Assembly: GCA_017620655.1 (NCBI GenBank)
Contig: JAGAUT010000092.1
Span: 1 to 32,057 of the forward strand
DNA length: 32,057 bases
Direction of reading: 5' to 3'
Source: Clostridia bacterium
GTDB lineage: Bacteria > Bacillota > Clostridia > Oscillospirales > CAG-382
Shown: positions 15,358 to 22,620 of the stretch, one piece after another
Position numbering within the stretch: position 1 is the first letter of the stretch
Layout of the letters: each line of letters starts with the position of its first letter
Made by a program: the position numbers and the translations under genes
The notes under the pieces: model-generated
Told to the model about the DNA's origin: nothing
The model's database searches: none
Seen by the model: only the letters and a program-made list of their open reading frames with translations

Positions 15358-16287
15358 ATGATTGACCTTACAAATTATGACGTAAAAAGACTTTTTAAGG
15401 ATGAAGGCTTTGAAAACGGCTTTGACGTTCTTCGTGTGATGAACGGTGCGGGTGCGTATGACAATCCCGTTGGCAAATTTCAGTATCCCACATCCACAGC
15501 AGAGCCCTCTTGGCTTCTCATTCAGTGGTATTCGAGAAAGTGTCTTGTCGGCGACAGAAAGGACACGGGAAATCCCTATGAAATTACTGACGTTGACAAT
15601 ATAAAATTTGTTAAATACAACCCCGAAGAAAAGAGCCTTCTTATGACTCTAAACGCAAAGAACGCCTTTAAGGGCAAATCAAAGATGGAGGATATGCCCT
15701 ACTGGCCTCATCTTCTTATCGAACAGAAAAACATCTGCGACTACAAAAATATGACAGACCCCGAGGAAAAGAAGTTCTACAGCACGGCAGGCGACAAGGT
15801 TTATGCAGAATTTGATATGAGAGTGCTTGACTTCAAGCCCACAACAAATCCAGAGGACTTAAATGCCGTTCAGTTTGTTGCCTATGTATATCTCCAGCTT
15901 GTCGATGCAGGACACATTTATTTCGGTTTTAATCCCTTTGATAACAGAGGCCCCATCAAATTCCTCTGGAAAAAGGAGACAGGCGGTTCCAACTGGATTT
16001 ACGGACTTCCTACAGAGGTTACCTTTGGCAGCATCGAAAACTCCTTTGTTCCCACTCCACATGATGTAAAGGTGTCGGAAGAATGGAAGCACGTTGAGGT
16101 CGACCTTACTCCCCATATTGACAACATCATCGAAATGGCAAACAAGGATATGATTTTCGGACGCAAAGTAACAAAGAGTGACTTCTACTTCAGCGGTACA
16201 AATATGGGCTTTGAAACCCACGGCAACATTGACTGTGCCATTGAAATCAAGAACTATAATATCGTTTCCTGCTTTAAGAAAAATTAA
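15358..16287 (+). CDS. Tandem-family protein 4, function unknown
   Basis: 309 residues of the same family. It resembles protein 1 at FGFNPFDNRGP and has a longer N-terminal variable loop (RVMNGAGAYDN region) shared in style with protein 5. WPHLLIEQ, EFDMR, EWKHVEVDLTPHI, FYFSGTNMGFETHGN and CAIEIKNYNIVS are intact. No signal peptide. The AAGGAG for ATG 15358 lies in the last codons of protein 3. The next gene starts 11 nt after its stop. Confidence 0.85.
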   Translation: MIDLTNYDVKRLFKDEGFENGFDVLRVMNGAGAYDNPVGKFQYPTSTAEPSWLLIQWYSRKCLVGDRKDTGNPYEITDVDNIKFVKYNPEEKSLLMTLNAKNAFKGKSKMEDMPYWPHLLIEQKNICDYKNMTDPEEKKFYSTAGDKVYAEFDMRVLDFKPTTNPEDLNAVQFVAYVYLQLVDAGHIYFGFNPFDNRGPIKFLWKKETGGSNWIYGLPTEVTFGSIENSFVPTPHDVKVSEEWKHVEVDLTPHIDNIIEMANKDMIFGRKVTKSDFYFSGTNMGFETHGNIDCAIEIKNYNIVSCFKKN

Positions 16288-16298
16288 GGAGAATGACA

Positions 16299-17231
16299 AT
16301 GTTTGACAAATCTCAATATAAGTGTAAAAGACTTTTCCATGACGAAAAATTCAAGAACGGCTTTAAAGTAAACAGGCTTCTCAACGGTCCCGAAGGATAT
16401 ATTCCGATAGGCGAATGGACATATCCCGGAGGTACTGATAAACCCTCATGGATTCTCGTTCAGTGGTATTCAAAATACTGTTTCCTTAATGACAGAAAAG
16501 ACACGGGCAGTCCATATATAATTGCAGACAACCACGGTTCAAAGACGGTTATCTACAACCCCGAGGACGGATCTCTTTCCATGAATCTCAATGCAAAAAA
16601 GGTTTATGAGGGCGAGGCTCATACCGACCCCAATATGCTCTGGCCCCATCTTCTTATTGAGCAGGTGCCCATTTGCGACTACGATAATCTTTCGGAAGAG
16701 GACAAGAGCTTTTACCGCACCGACTGCGACAGACTTTTCCTTGAGCTTGACATAAGAATGCCAAAGTTTGAGGATACCACAAACCCCGAAGGCATCAATG
16801 CCTGCCAGTTTATGGCATACTTTTATCTGACTCCCATCAATATGAGAAACAGAAAGATATGGTTCGGTGTAAACTTCCTTGACTCAAGATATCCTGCGGC
16901 AACCTATTGGAACATTGATACTGTGGGTACGGAAATGATATACTGTCTTTCCTGCGAAGATACATATTCCGGTCTTGAAAATTCTTACTATGATACAAAT
17001 AACAATAACAAGGTAACTCCGTCAGACGAATGGCGTCACATTGAGCTTGACCTGACACCCCATATTGACAAGGCAATAGCACTTGCCAACAGGGACAACA
17101 CCTTCGGCTTTAAGGCTGAAAGAGGCGATTTCTTCATGCATGGCAACAATCTCGGCTTTGAAATCCACGGCAATTTCGACTGTACATTTGATATAAGAAA
17201 CTATAATCTTGTGGCATACAACAAAAAGTAG
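16299..17231 (+). CDS. Tandem-family protein 5, function unknown (most divergent leaderless copy)
   Basis: 310 residues. It is the leaderless copy most like the surface-anchored member. Both have IWFG followed by a D-S-R loop in place of IYFG...FDNRG, share the region before it, and end in NLVAYN/NLISYN. The GRPVTRDEFYFSGTN motif of copies 1-3 reads GFKAERGDFFMHGNN here. WPHLLIEQ, ELDIR, EWRHIELDLTPHI and CTFDIRNYNL are kept. ATG 16299 was preferred over ATG 16293 because AGGAG ends 7 nt before 16299, giving the same MFDKSQYK start as protein 1. It is the last gene of the leaderless array. Confidence 0.84.
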   Translation: MFDKSQYKCKRLFHDEKFKNGFKVNRLLNGPEGYIPIGEWTYPGGTDKPSWILVQWYSKYCFLNDRKDTGSPYIIADNHGSKTVIYNPEDGSLSMNLNAKKVYEGEAHTDPNMLWPHLLIEQVPICDYDNLSEEDKSFYRTDCDRLFLELDIRMPKFEDTTNPEGINACQFMAYFYLTPINMRNRKIWFGVNFLDSRYPAATYWNIDTVGTEMIYCLSCEDTYSGLENSYYDTNNNNKVTPSDEWRHIELDLTPHIDKAIALANRDNTFGFKAERGDFFMHGNNLGFEIHGNFDCTFDIRNYNLVAYNKK

Positions 17232-17268
17232 ACATTGGATTTTCTTAATTATAACAGTTTTTTTGCAC

Positions 17269-17297
17269 TTTACAAACTGAAAATCGTATGGTAAAAT
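17269..17297 (+). promoter_or_regulatory. Promoter of the SLH-anchored family member
   Basis: TTTACA (17269-17274), 17-bp spacer, TAAAAT (17292-17297), with AAGGAG before ATG 17339. It gives this gene its own start, although no terminator separates it from the array, so read-through is possible. Confidence 0.75.
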
Positions 17298-17338
17298 CTT
17301 AATGTAGTTATCAAAATTCAAATACAAGGAGAAAAAAC

Positions 17339-19888
17339 ATGAAAAAGACGCTTATTTGTCTCTTTCTTGCGGTTGTTTTAAGCCTTAGTGCTTTTGCTGC
17401 ATTTGAAAAGACAAACACCTACGAAAACAACTTTAATGACGTACCCGAAACCAGCTGGTATGCTGAAAATGTAAAGACGGCATATGAACTCGGCTTTATG
17501 AACAGTAAAGCTGAGGGTTTGTTTGACCCTAGCGGCAACGTTACCGTTGCAGAAGGTATCACAATGGCAAGCCGTGTTCATGCAATCTACAACGGCGTAG
17601 AAATCACAAAGAAGGAAAAGGATGTTCAAGCATACGTTCTTGACTTCGGCACAGAAGTAACCCATTCCTATAAGCCCAATCAGGCAACAGGCGAAGTGGT
17701 TGACGGTGTATATGTTCTTACTCCCTTTGAAGTACCCTACGGCAACGGCTACGACCCCGGTCTTGTGCTCGAAAACTTAAACCTTCCCGCACGTGATTAC
17801 ACAAAGGCTGTAATCAAGTTCAGAAAAGAAGACCGCGACAACAGAGACCCGTCTGCAAACAGAAGCTCCTATGCTGAGCTTTTCTTTGCTACAGACAGAG
17901 ACCAGAACCTTTCCGAATCAAAGAAGTTCAGCTTTGACATCAATCCTTTTTACAACAATGAGGACGGCTGGTACTATGTTGAGCTTGACCTTACAGGCAA
18001 GGATGAATGGAAGGACAACATCATCCAGATGCGTTTCGACCCCACAAACAACAACGGTCTTTACGAAATTGCATCTATCAGCTTTATGAAGAACGAAGAA
18101 CCCGAAGCTGAAAAGTGGTACGATATGTACCTCGACTATGCTTCGGATAACGGTATCTGCTCGCTTTCGGACTTTGATTCTTTCACAAGAAATATTACTA
18201 GAGCAGAGCTTGCATATCTCTTTGCGGCAGCTGTTCCCGAAGCTGAATTTACTGCGATAAACAGCGTTTCGGCAATCCCCGACGTTGAAAAGAATGACTA
18301 TTACGCAGATACACTTCTCATGCTTTACAACGCAGGTATCGTTCTCGGCTCCGACGGCGGCAAGTTCAAACCGGGTGACGATATCAAGAGAAATGAAACA
18401 GCAGCTATTATAAACAGAGTTGCACTTCCCGAAAACAGAGTCAAGGGTTCTGTTGACTTTGCTTATGATAACGAAGACTATCAGTATGATGCTGAATTTG
18501 TAAGCCAAGACGAAATGGCTCGCCTTGCCTTTGACGGCGAAGACCAGCATATTGAAAACGGTCACCTTATTTTCAAGGCAAAACCTTCAACTGCCACAAA
18601 GACAGGCTATGACCCCGGTGTTATGCTCAAGGGTATTGAAGCAGATGCTACCGAGTATTCAAAGATTAAAATCAGAATGAAATACGACTTCTTCGAAGGA
18701 CAGAATATTGACTACCGTTCTTCCATCTATTTCACAACGGTAGAAAACCCCGCTCTTTCCGAAAAGCAGTCCTATCACTTCGACCTTCTTGGCCACTCTT
18801 ATGTCGATGCGGCAGGCTGGACAGTTATCGAACTTGACATGGCTCTTGCAAACGGCTGGACAGGCACGGTAACAGGCTTCAGATTTGACCCCACAAACTA
18901 CGGCGGAACATTTACAATTGATTACATGAGATTAGTCAAGACAATGGCATCCAGAAAGATTTCCGATGAAGAACTGGAAGCAAACTTTAAATCCGAAAGA
19001 CTCTTCAAGGATGAAGCCTGGGAATACGGCTTTGTCGTAAATAAAGAAGACCAGTCGGGTGTTGCGGGTGAATGGAGATACTACAAGAGATTAAAACCCC
19101 TTTGGCAGATTGGTCCCTGGTGGACAGGCAACTGCCTTATCGAAAACAGACTTGTTGACGGTGACGAATTTAAGCTTGCAGATAAAGACGGCATCAAGAA
19201 ACTTAAGTACAACCCCGAAGAAAAGTCCCTTTCCTTTAAGCTCGATGCTTCCAAGGTGTACGGCGGCAGAGCCGCAAAAGGCACAAACGAAGAACTCTGG
19301 CCTCACCTTCTTATTGAACAGAAAATCGGCGACATTTACAAGGAACTCAGTGAAGAAGACAAGGTGAGATACTCTGCTGATGCAGACAAGATTTACCTTG
19401 AAATGGATATCCGCATGACAGACTTTAAGGATACCACAAACCCTGAGGGTGTAAATGCAGTTCAGTTCCTTTCTTACTACTACCTTGCGCTCAAGGATGT
19501 TCCCGGCAAGATGATCTGGTTCGGTGCAAACCTCTTTGACAGCAGAGGAGCAGGTCTTGAAAAGACAAGCTGGCATCTTGATACAGCAAGTAACTCAATG
19601 ATTTATTCTATTTCCACAGCTGATGTCTACGGCGGTGCAGATAACTCATTCTTTGTAGACGGCAGTGTTGTAGAACCCTCCGAAGAATGGAAGCATATCC
19701 GCATTGATATTACTCCTCACATTGAAAGATGTCTTTCCATTGCAAACAAGGATATGACTTTTGGTAAGGAAGTAACAATAGATGACTTCTATTTCAAGGG
19801 CTGTAACGTAGGCTTTGAAATTCACGGCAACTACGATTGCACATTTGAAATCAAGAACTTCAACCTTATTTCGTATAATCAGAAGTAA
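17339..19888 (+). CDS. Secreted SLH-domain protein with two beta-sandwich modules and a C-terminal tandem-family domain
   Basis: 849 residues. Signal peptide 1-21 (ends SAFAA). SLH repeats lie at about 30-86, 258-301 and 310-362; in many Firmicutes such repeats bind pyruvylated wall polymers and anchor proteins in the S-layer. Two copies of a module of about 150 residues (about 95-251 and 383-533) are interleaved with them; both contain GYDPG, a long mid-strand region and RFDPTN, and look like carbohydrate-binding beta-sandwiches. Residues 552-849 are a full member of the tandem family, keeping SERLFKDE, YNPEEKSLS, WPHLLIEQ, EWKHIRIDITPHI and CTFEIKNFNL. It most resembles protein 5, so it probably arose by fusion of a protein-5-like gene to an SLH scaffold. 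A terminator follows. Confidence 0.88.
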   Translation: MKKTLICLFLAVVLSLSAFAAFEKTNTYENNFNDVPETSWYAENVKTAYELGFMNSKAEGLFDPSGNVTVAEGITMASRVHAIYNGVEITKKEKDVQAYVLDFGTEVTHSYKPNQATGEVVDGVYVLTPFEVPYGNGYDPGLVLENLNLPARDYTKAVIKFRKEDRDNRDPSANRSSYAELFFATDRDQNLSESKKFSFDINPFYNNEDGWYYVELDLTGKDEWKDNIIQMRFDPTNNNGLYEIASISFMKNEEPEAEKWYDMYLDYASDNGICSLSDFDSFTRNITRAELAYLFAAAVPEAEFTAINSVSAIPDVEKNDYYADTLLMLYNAGIVLGSDGGKFKPGDDIKRNETAAIINRVALPENRVKGSVDFAYDNEDYQYDAEFVSQDEMARLAFDGEDQHIENGHLIFKAKPSTATKTGYDPGVMLKGIEADATEYSKIKIRMKYDFFEGQNIDYRSSIYFTTVENPALSEKQSYHFDLLGHSYVDAAGWTVIELDMALANGWTGTVTGFRFDPTNYGGTFTIDYMRLVKTMASRKISDEELEANFKSERLFKDEAWEYGFVVNKEDQSGVAGEWRYYKRLKPLWQIGPWWTGNCLIENRLVDGDEFKLADKDGIKKLKYNPEEKSLSFKLDASKVYGGRAAKGTNEELWPHLLIEQKIGDIYKELSEEDKVRYSADADKIYLEMDIRMTDFKDTTNPEGVNAVQFLSYYYLALKDVPGKMIWFGANLFDSRGAGLEKTSWHLDTASNSMIYSISTADVYGGADNSFFVDGSVVEPSEEWKHIRIDITPHIERCLSIANKDMTFGKEVTIDDFYFKGCNVGFEIHGNYDCTFEIKNFNLISYNQK

Positions 19889-19892
19889 TAGA

Positions 19893-19918
19893 AAAGACGT
19901 GCCGAAAGGCACGTCTTT
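19893..19918. terminator. Bidirectional terminator between the SLH protein and the ZIP transporter
   Basis: 11-bp perfect stem AAAGACGTGCC / GGCACGTCTTT with GAAA loop and T-run. It sits between two convergent genes and serves both. Confidence 0.9.
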
Positions 19919-19921
19919 TTG

Positions 19922-20653
19922 CTATCCGAGGGCAATGTCAAGCACCATCATGACGGAGAAACCGATGCAGAACCACAACACGCCTCCCGTGCTTTTGGCT
20001 TTGGGTAAAAGCTCATCTGCCGTGACAAAAATCATTGCTCCTGCGGCAAATCCCAGAAGATACGGGAGTATGCCTGCGGCAAAGGACGCAAAGACAAGCG
20101 TAAAGATTGCCGCAATCGGCTCGACAATTCCCGACAGAGAGCCGAGGATAAAGGCTTTTTTCTTTGATGAGCCGCCATTTTTCAAGGGCAGAGATATTAT
20201 TGCACCCTCGGGGATGTTTTGCATTGCCATGCCGAAGGACATCATAACTGCAGGTAAAAAAGCGGCAGGTGACTTGAGGGCAAGGGCAAAGGCCACCCCG
20301 ACTGCCATGCCCTCGGGGATGTTGTGAAGCACAACGGCAAGAAAAAAGGAGGCACAGCTTGCACTTTCGCCGTCATAGGATAACGCAATAAGCTTTTCTG
20401 CCGCGATAATAAAGGCGATTCCCGACCATAATCCCAAAAGCATGGGAATGAAGGCGAATATACCGAGAGACGCCGACATTTCAACGGCGGGGATAATAAG
20501 ACTCCACACGGATGCCGCCAGCATTACACCTGCGGCAAAGCCCGACAGAGCCTTGCTGTCAGAGCTTTTACGTTTTGCAAAAAACACAAAGAATGCACCG
20601 AGTGTCGTACCGATAAACGGCAGCAGAATGCCGAAAATGATTTTAAGGGACAT
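19922..20653 (-). CDS. ZIP-family metal transporter (GufA/ZupT-like)
   Basis: 243-residue integral membrane protein with about eight hydrophobic helices, expected to move divalent metal such as Zn or Fe into the cytoplasm. The paired transport motifs are VVLHNIPEG in helix 4 and MQNIPEG in helix 5. The His/Glu of the first and Gln/Glu of the second match the binuclear metal site described for ZIP proteins of the GufA branch. A short charged loop lies between helices 3 and 4. ATG 20653 has GGAG 9 nt upstream; the TTG at 20668 overlaps that site and is less likely. It is divergent from a DtxR-type regulator, a logical candidate for its control. Confidence 0.9.
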   Translation of the reverse strand: MSLKIIFGILLPFIGTTLGAFFVFFAKRKSSDSKALSGFAAGVMLAASVWSLIIPAVEMSASLGIFAFIPMLLGLWSGIAFIIAAEKLIALSYDGESASCASFFLAVVLHNIPEGMAVGVAFALALKSPAAFLPAVMMSFGMAMQNIPEGAIISLPLKNGGSSKKKAFILGSLSGIVEPIAAIFTLVFASFAAGILPYLLGFAAGAMIFVTADELLPKAKSTGGVLWFCIGFSVMMVLDIALG

Positions 20654-20677
20654 TTTGTTTTGCTCCAATAAAATATT

Positions 20678-20703
20678 AGAGGACGTCTGTTTTGACGTCC
20701 TCT
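20678..20703. promoter_or_regulatory. Perfect palindrome in the ZIP leader
   Basis: AGAGGACGTC / GACGTCCTCT, 10 bp each side of a 6-nt centre, 25 nt upstream of the ZIP start codon. It could be an operator, or an RNA hairpin followed by a T-rich stretch acting as an attenuator on the minus strand. It does not resemble the known DtxR or MntR boxes. Confidence 0.5.
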
Positions 20704-20774
20704 GTTGTTATTATATTTGATTTGTTGCAAAACCGCCACATGTTGATTTTTTGTAATTTGCCACCCCCTGCCAT

Positions 20775-20803
20775 TTGACAACCAAAACCCTTTATGATAT
20801 ACT
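20775..20803 (+). promoter_or_regulatory. Promoter of the DtxR-type regulator
   Basis: TTGACA (20775-20780), 17-bp spacer, TATACT (20798-20803). An imperfect GAATT...AATTC dyad at 20804-20822 overlaps the transcription start and might be an autoregulatory site. Confidence 0.82.
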
Positions 20804-20839
20804 GAATTATAACCATAAATTCGGAAAGAGGTGTCTTTC

Positions 20840-21205
20840 ATGAAAATACAGGAATCTGCCGAGAATTATCTCGAAACCATACATGTGTTAAAAAAGAAGA
20901 ACGGAAATGTCAGAAGTATAGACGTTGCAAATGAGCTTTCGTTTTCAAAGGCAAGCGTTTCAATTGCAATGAAGAATTTCCGCGAAGAAGGATATATTAC
21001 CGTCGATGAGGACGGATATATCAGCCTTACGGAAAAGGGTCTTGAGGTTGCAGAACGCGTTTATGAAAGACATGAAGTTCTTGCCAGGGCTCTCATGGCT
21101 CTGGGTGTCGATGAAGAAACGGCATACGAGGATGCATGCAAGATTGAACACTATATAAGCAACAAAAGCGTACAGAAAATAAAGGAACATTTTAATCACA
21201 ATTAA
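20840..21205 (+). CDS. DtxR/MntR-family metal-dependent regulator
   Basis: 121-residue two-domain repressor: winged helix (about 1-62) and dimerisation/metal domain (about 63-121), without the SH3-like third domain of DtxR. By alignment to B. subtilis MntR, Glu12, His78, Glu103 and His104 are conserved. The Asp8 equivalent is Asn9, and the Glu99 equivalent is Cys100 (motif CKIEH). A Cys there is typical of iron-sensing DtxR/IdeR proteins, so iron or zinc sensing is more likely than manganese. ATG 20840 was chosen over GTG 20831 because GAGG overlaps the GTG. It is divergent from the ZIP transporter and 27 nt upstream of a WG-repeat gene likely on the same transcript. Confidence 0.9.
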   Translation: MKIQESAENYLETIHVLKKKNGNVRSIDVANELSFSKASVSIAMKNFREEGYITVDEDGYISLTEKGLEVAERVYERHEVLARALMALGVDEETAYEDACKIEHYISNKSVQKIKEHFNHN

Positions 21206-21232
21206 CGTCTTATAAATATGGAGGTGCTTTGA

Positions 21233-22282
21233 ATGAAAAAGAAGCTTTTAATTGTATTGGCGCTGATAGCGGTTTTACTGTCGCTTTCTGCTTTTGCAGA
21301 GACGGGCATATTTCCCCTTGAAAAAATCGGCGATTACCGGAAGTTCGCAACGTGTTACGAAAGAATCCCTCCGCCAAGAGGCCCCGTCATTGATATGTAC
21401 TATAATTTCGGCATCATGGACATGGACGGCAATGTTGTTGTCGAGCCGATATATGAGGGAATCTCGGATTTCAAGGACGGCAGAAGTCTCTTTAAGATAG
21501 GCGGGAAATACGGATTCTTTGATGAAAACTGGAATGTTGTAATTGAGCCGAAGTATAAGGGAGCCGCCGATTTTTCGGAAGGACTTGCCTGTGTTTGCGA
21601 CGATAACTGGTCGTACGGTTTTATAGATGTAAACGGAAATACAATTCTTCCTCATACCTTTGATTATGCGGAATCATTTCAAGACGGTCTTGCTGTAATC
21701 GGAAAGGTTGATGAAGGGTATAATCACAACATTTTTATCAGAACCGGAAAATTTGACAGAGAAGGACGTCAGATTGAGCCTGTAAGTTACAACTGGGAAA
21801 AGAATTACGGCCTTGAATACGATGTTCAGATGTCGGCAAATAATATAAACATCAACGGTTCGGTTTATGAAAATGATGAGCTGGAATATCCTTTTATAAA
21901 TTATCTCGGATATACATATATTCCCATGTCTTTTTACACATGCTTTCACCTTGGCTTTGCAACGACATGGAATCCCGTTGACGGTCTCGGCATAACCCCT
22001 CCCGGCAGTGTGCCGATGATCGGCGGGGAAAACCATAAGTTTGCAAATATTCTCGGCGAAAACGATATGGTGCCGGGTAAAATGTTCAAGGCGCAGCTTT
22101 ACAAGGGAAGCATTACAATTGCAGGCGAAACCTATACTGCAGATGATGTGTATTACCCGCTTCTCACATACAGAGATATTGTATATATTCCCGTACTCTG
22201 GCGTCAGGGTATGGAAGGAATGGGACTTGAATATACCTATGACCTTGAAAGCAAAAGTCTTGTGTTCAAGCCTAAAAAGTAA
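21233..22282 (+). CDS. Secreted WG-repeat protein with copper-amine-oxidase-N-like C-terminal modules
   Basis: 349 residues. Signal peptide 1-22 (hydrophobic, ends SAFAE). Residues about 58-155 hold three WG-type repeats (patterns YGF-D-G/N-W-VIEPKY and FxDGLA), which often mediate protein or ligand contacts in secreted proteins. Residues about 195-349 contain two stretches like the N-terminal domain of copper amine oxidase (YIPMSFY and YIPVLWR within predicted beta-alpha-beta units), a common clostridial surface module of unclear function. GGAGGTG precedes ATG 21233. It follows the metal regulator by 27 nt and ends with a strong terminator, so it may be metal-regulated. Specific role unknown. 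Confidence 0.8.
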   Translation: MKKKLLIVLALIAVLLSLSAFAETGIFPLEKIGDYRKFATCYERIPPPRGPVIDMYYNFGIMDMDGNVVVEPIYEGISDFKDGRSLFKIGGKYGFFDENWNVVIEPKYKGAADFSEGLACVCDDNWSYGFIDVNGNTILPHTFDYAESFQDGLAVIGKVDEGYNHNIFIRTGKFDREGRQIEPVSYNWEKNYGLEYDVQMSANNININGSVYENDELEYPFINYLGYTYIPMSFYTCFHLGFATTWNPVDGLGITPPGSVPMIGGENHKFANILGENDMVPGKMFKAQLYKGSITIAGETYTADDVYYPLLTYRDIVYIPVLWRQGMEGMGLEYTYDLESKSLVFKPKK

Positions 22283-22290
22283 ATAAAACA

Positions 22291-22332
22291 AATCCCCTGT
22301 GCGGTCTTGAAGACTGTACAGAGGATTTTTTA
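22291..22332 (+). terminator. Terminator of the regulator/WG-repeat unit
   Basis: Long stem AATCCCCTGT / ACAGAGGATT with one mismatch, an inner GTCT/AGAC extension, then TTTTTTAT. Confidence 0.88.
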
Positions 22333-22401
22333 TTGGAAAAACGGAAGATATTTGCAGACAGTCAAAGTTCATTCAAGCGAACAACGGAATGCATTGTTTG
22401 A

Positions 22402-22449
22402 GTTTGACCGCCTGGCTTTATGGCGGTCAAACGGGGTTTCATTCGGGCA
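22402..22449 (-). repeat. Palindromic intergenic repeat, copy E (inverted)
   Basis: Reverse complement begins TGCCCGAATG and ends with an 11-bp perfect hairpin (22402-22412 with 22422-22432). Its GTTTGACCGCCATAAA is identical to copy A. It aligns over 48 nt to copy C. It occupies the 338-nt gap between the convergent WG-repeat and GH99-like genes. Confidence 0.75.
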
Positions 22450-22500
22450 ATAACGATGGAGATAAAATTTGAAATGTGATCTCGAGTCATTTTCTTTTTG

Positions 22501-22533
22501 CTTACTTTTTCTTTTTATCAAAGAAAAAGTAAG
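22501..22533. repeat. 14-bp inverted repeat with adjacent GC-rich palindrome
   Basis: CTTACTTTTTCTTT (22501-22514) pairs perfectly with AAAGAAAAAGTAAG (22520-22533). A GCCCC-TTAC-GGGGC palindrome follows at 22536. On the minus strand this hairpin follows the GH99-like stop codon by about 90 nt and could help terminate it. Related TTACTTT hairpins occur at 30402 and 31691. Confidence 0.6.
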
Positions 22534-22620
22534 AAGCCCCTTACGGGGCCCCTTCAAAAGAAAAGGAGAGTTCTGTGGCAGTCCGGTAGTAACTGCCATC
22601 ACTCTTTTAAGGATGGAAAG

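Noticed and set aside
12560..17231. The tandem genes as an assembly artefact
   Set aside because: The copies differ at many codons and have distinct loops and junctions, so they are true old duplicates.
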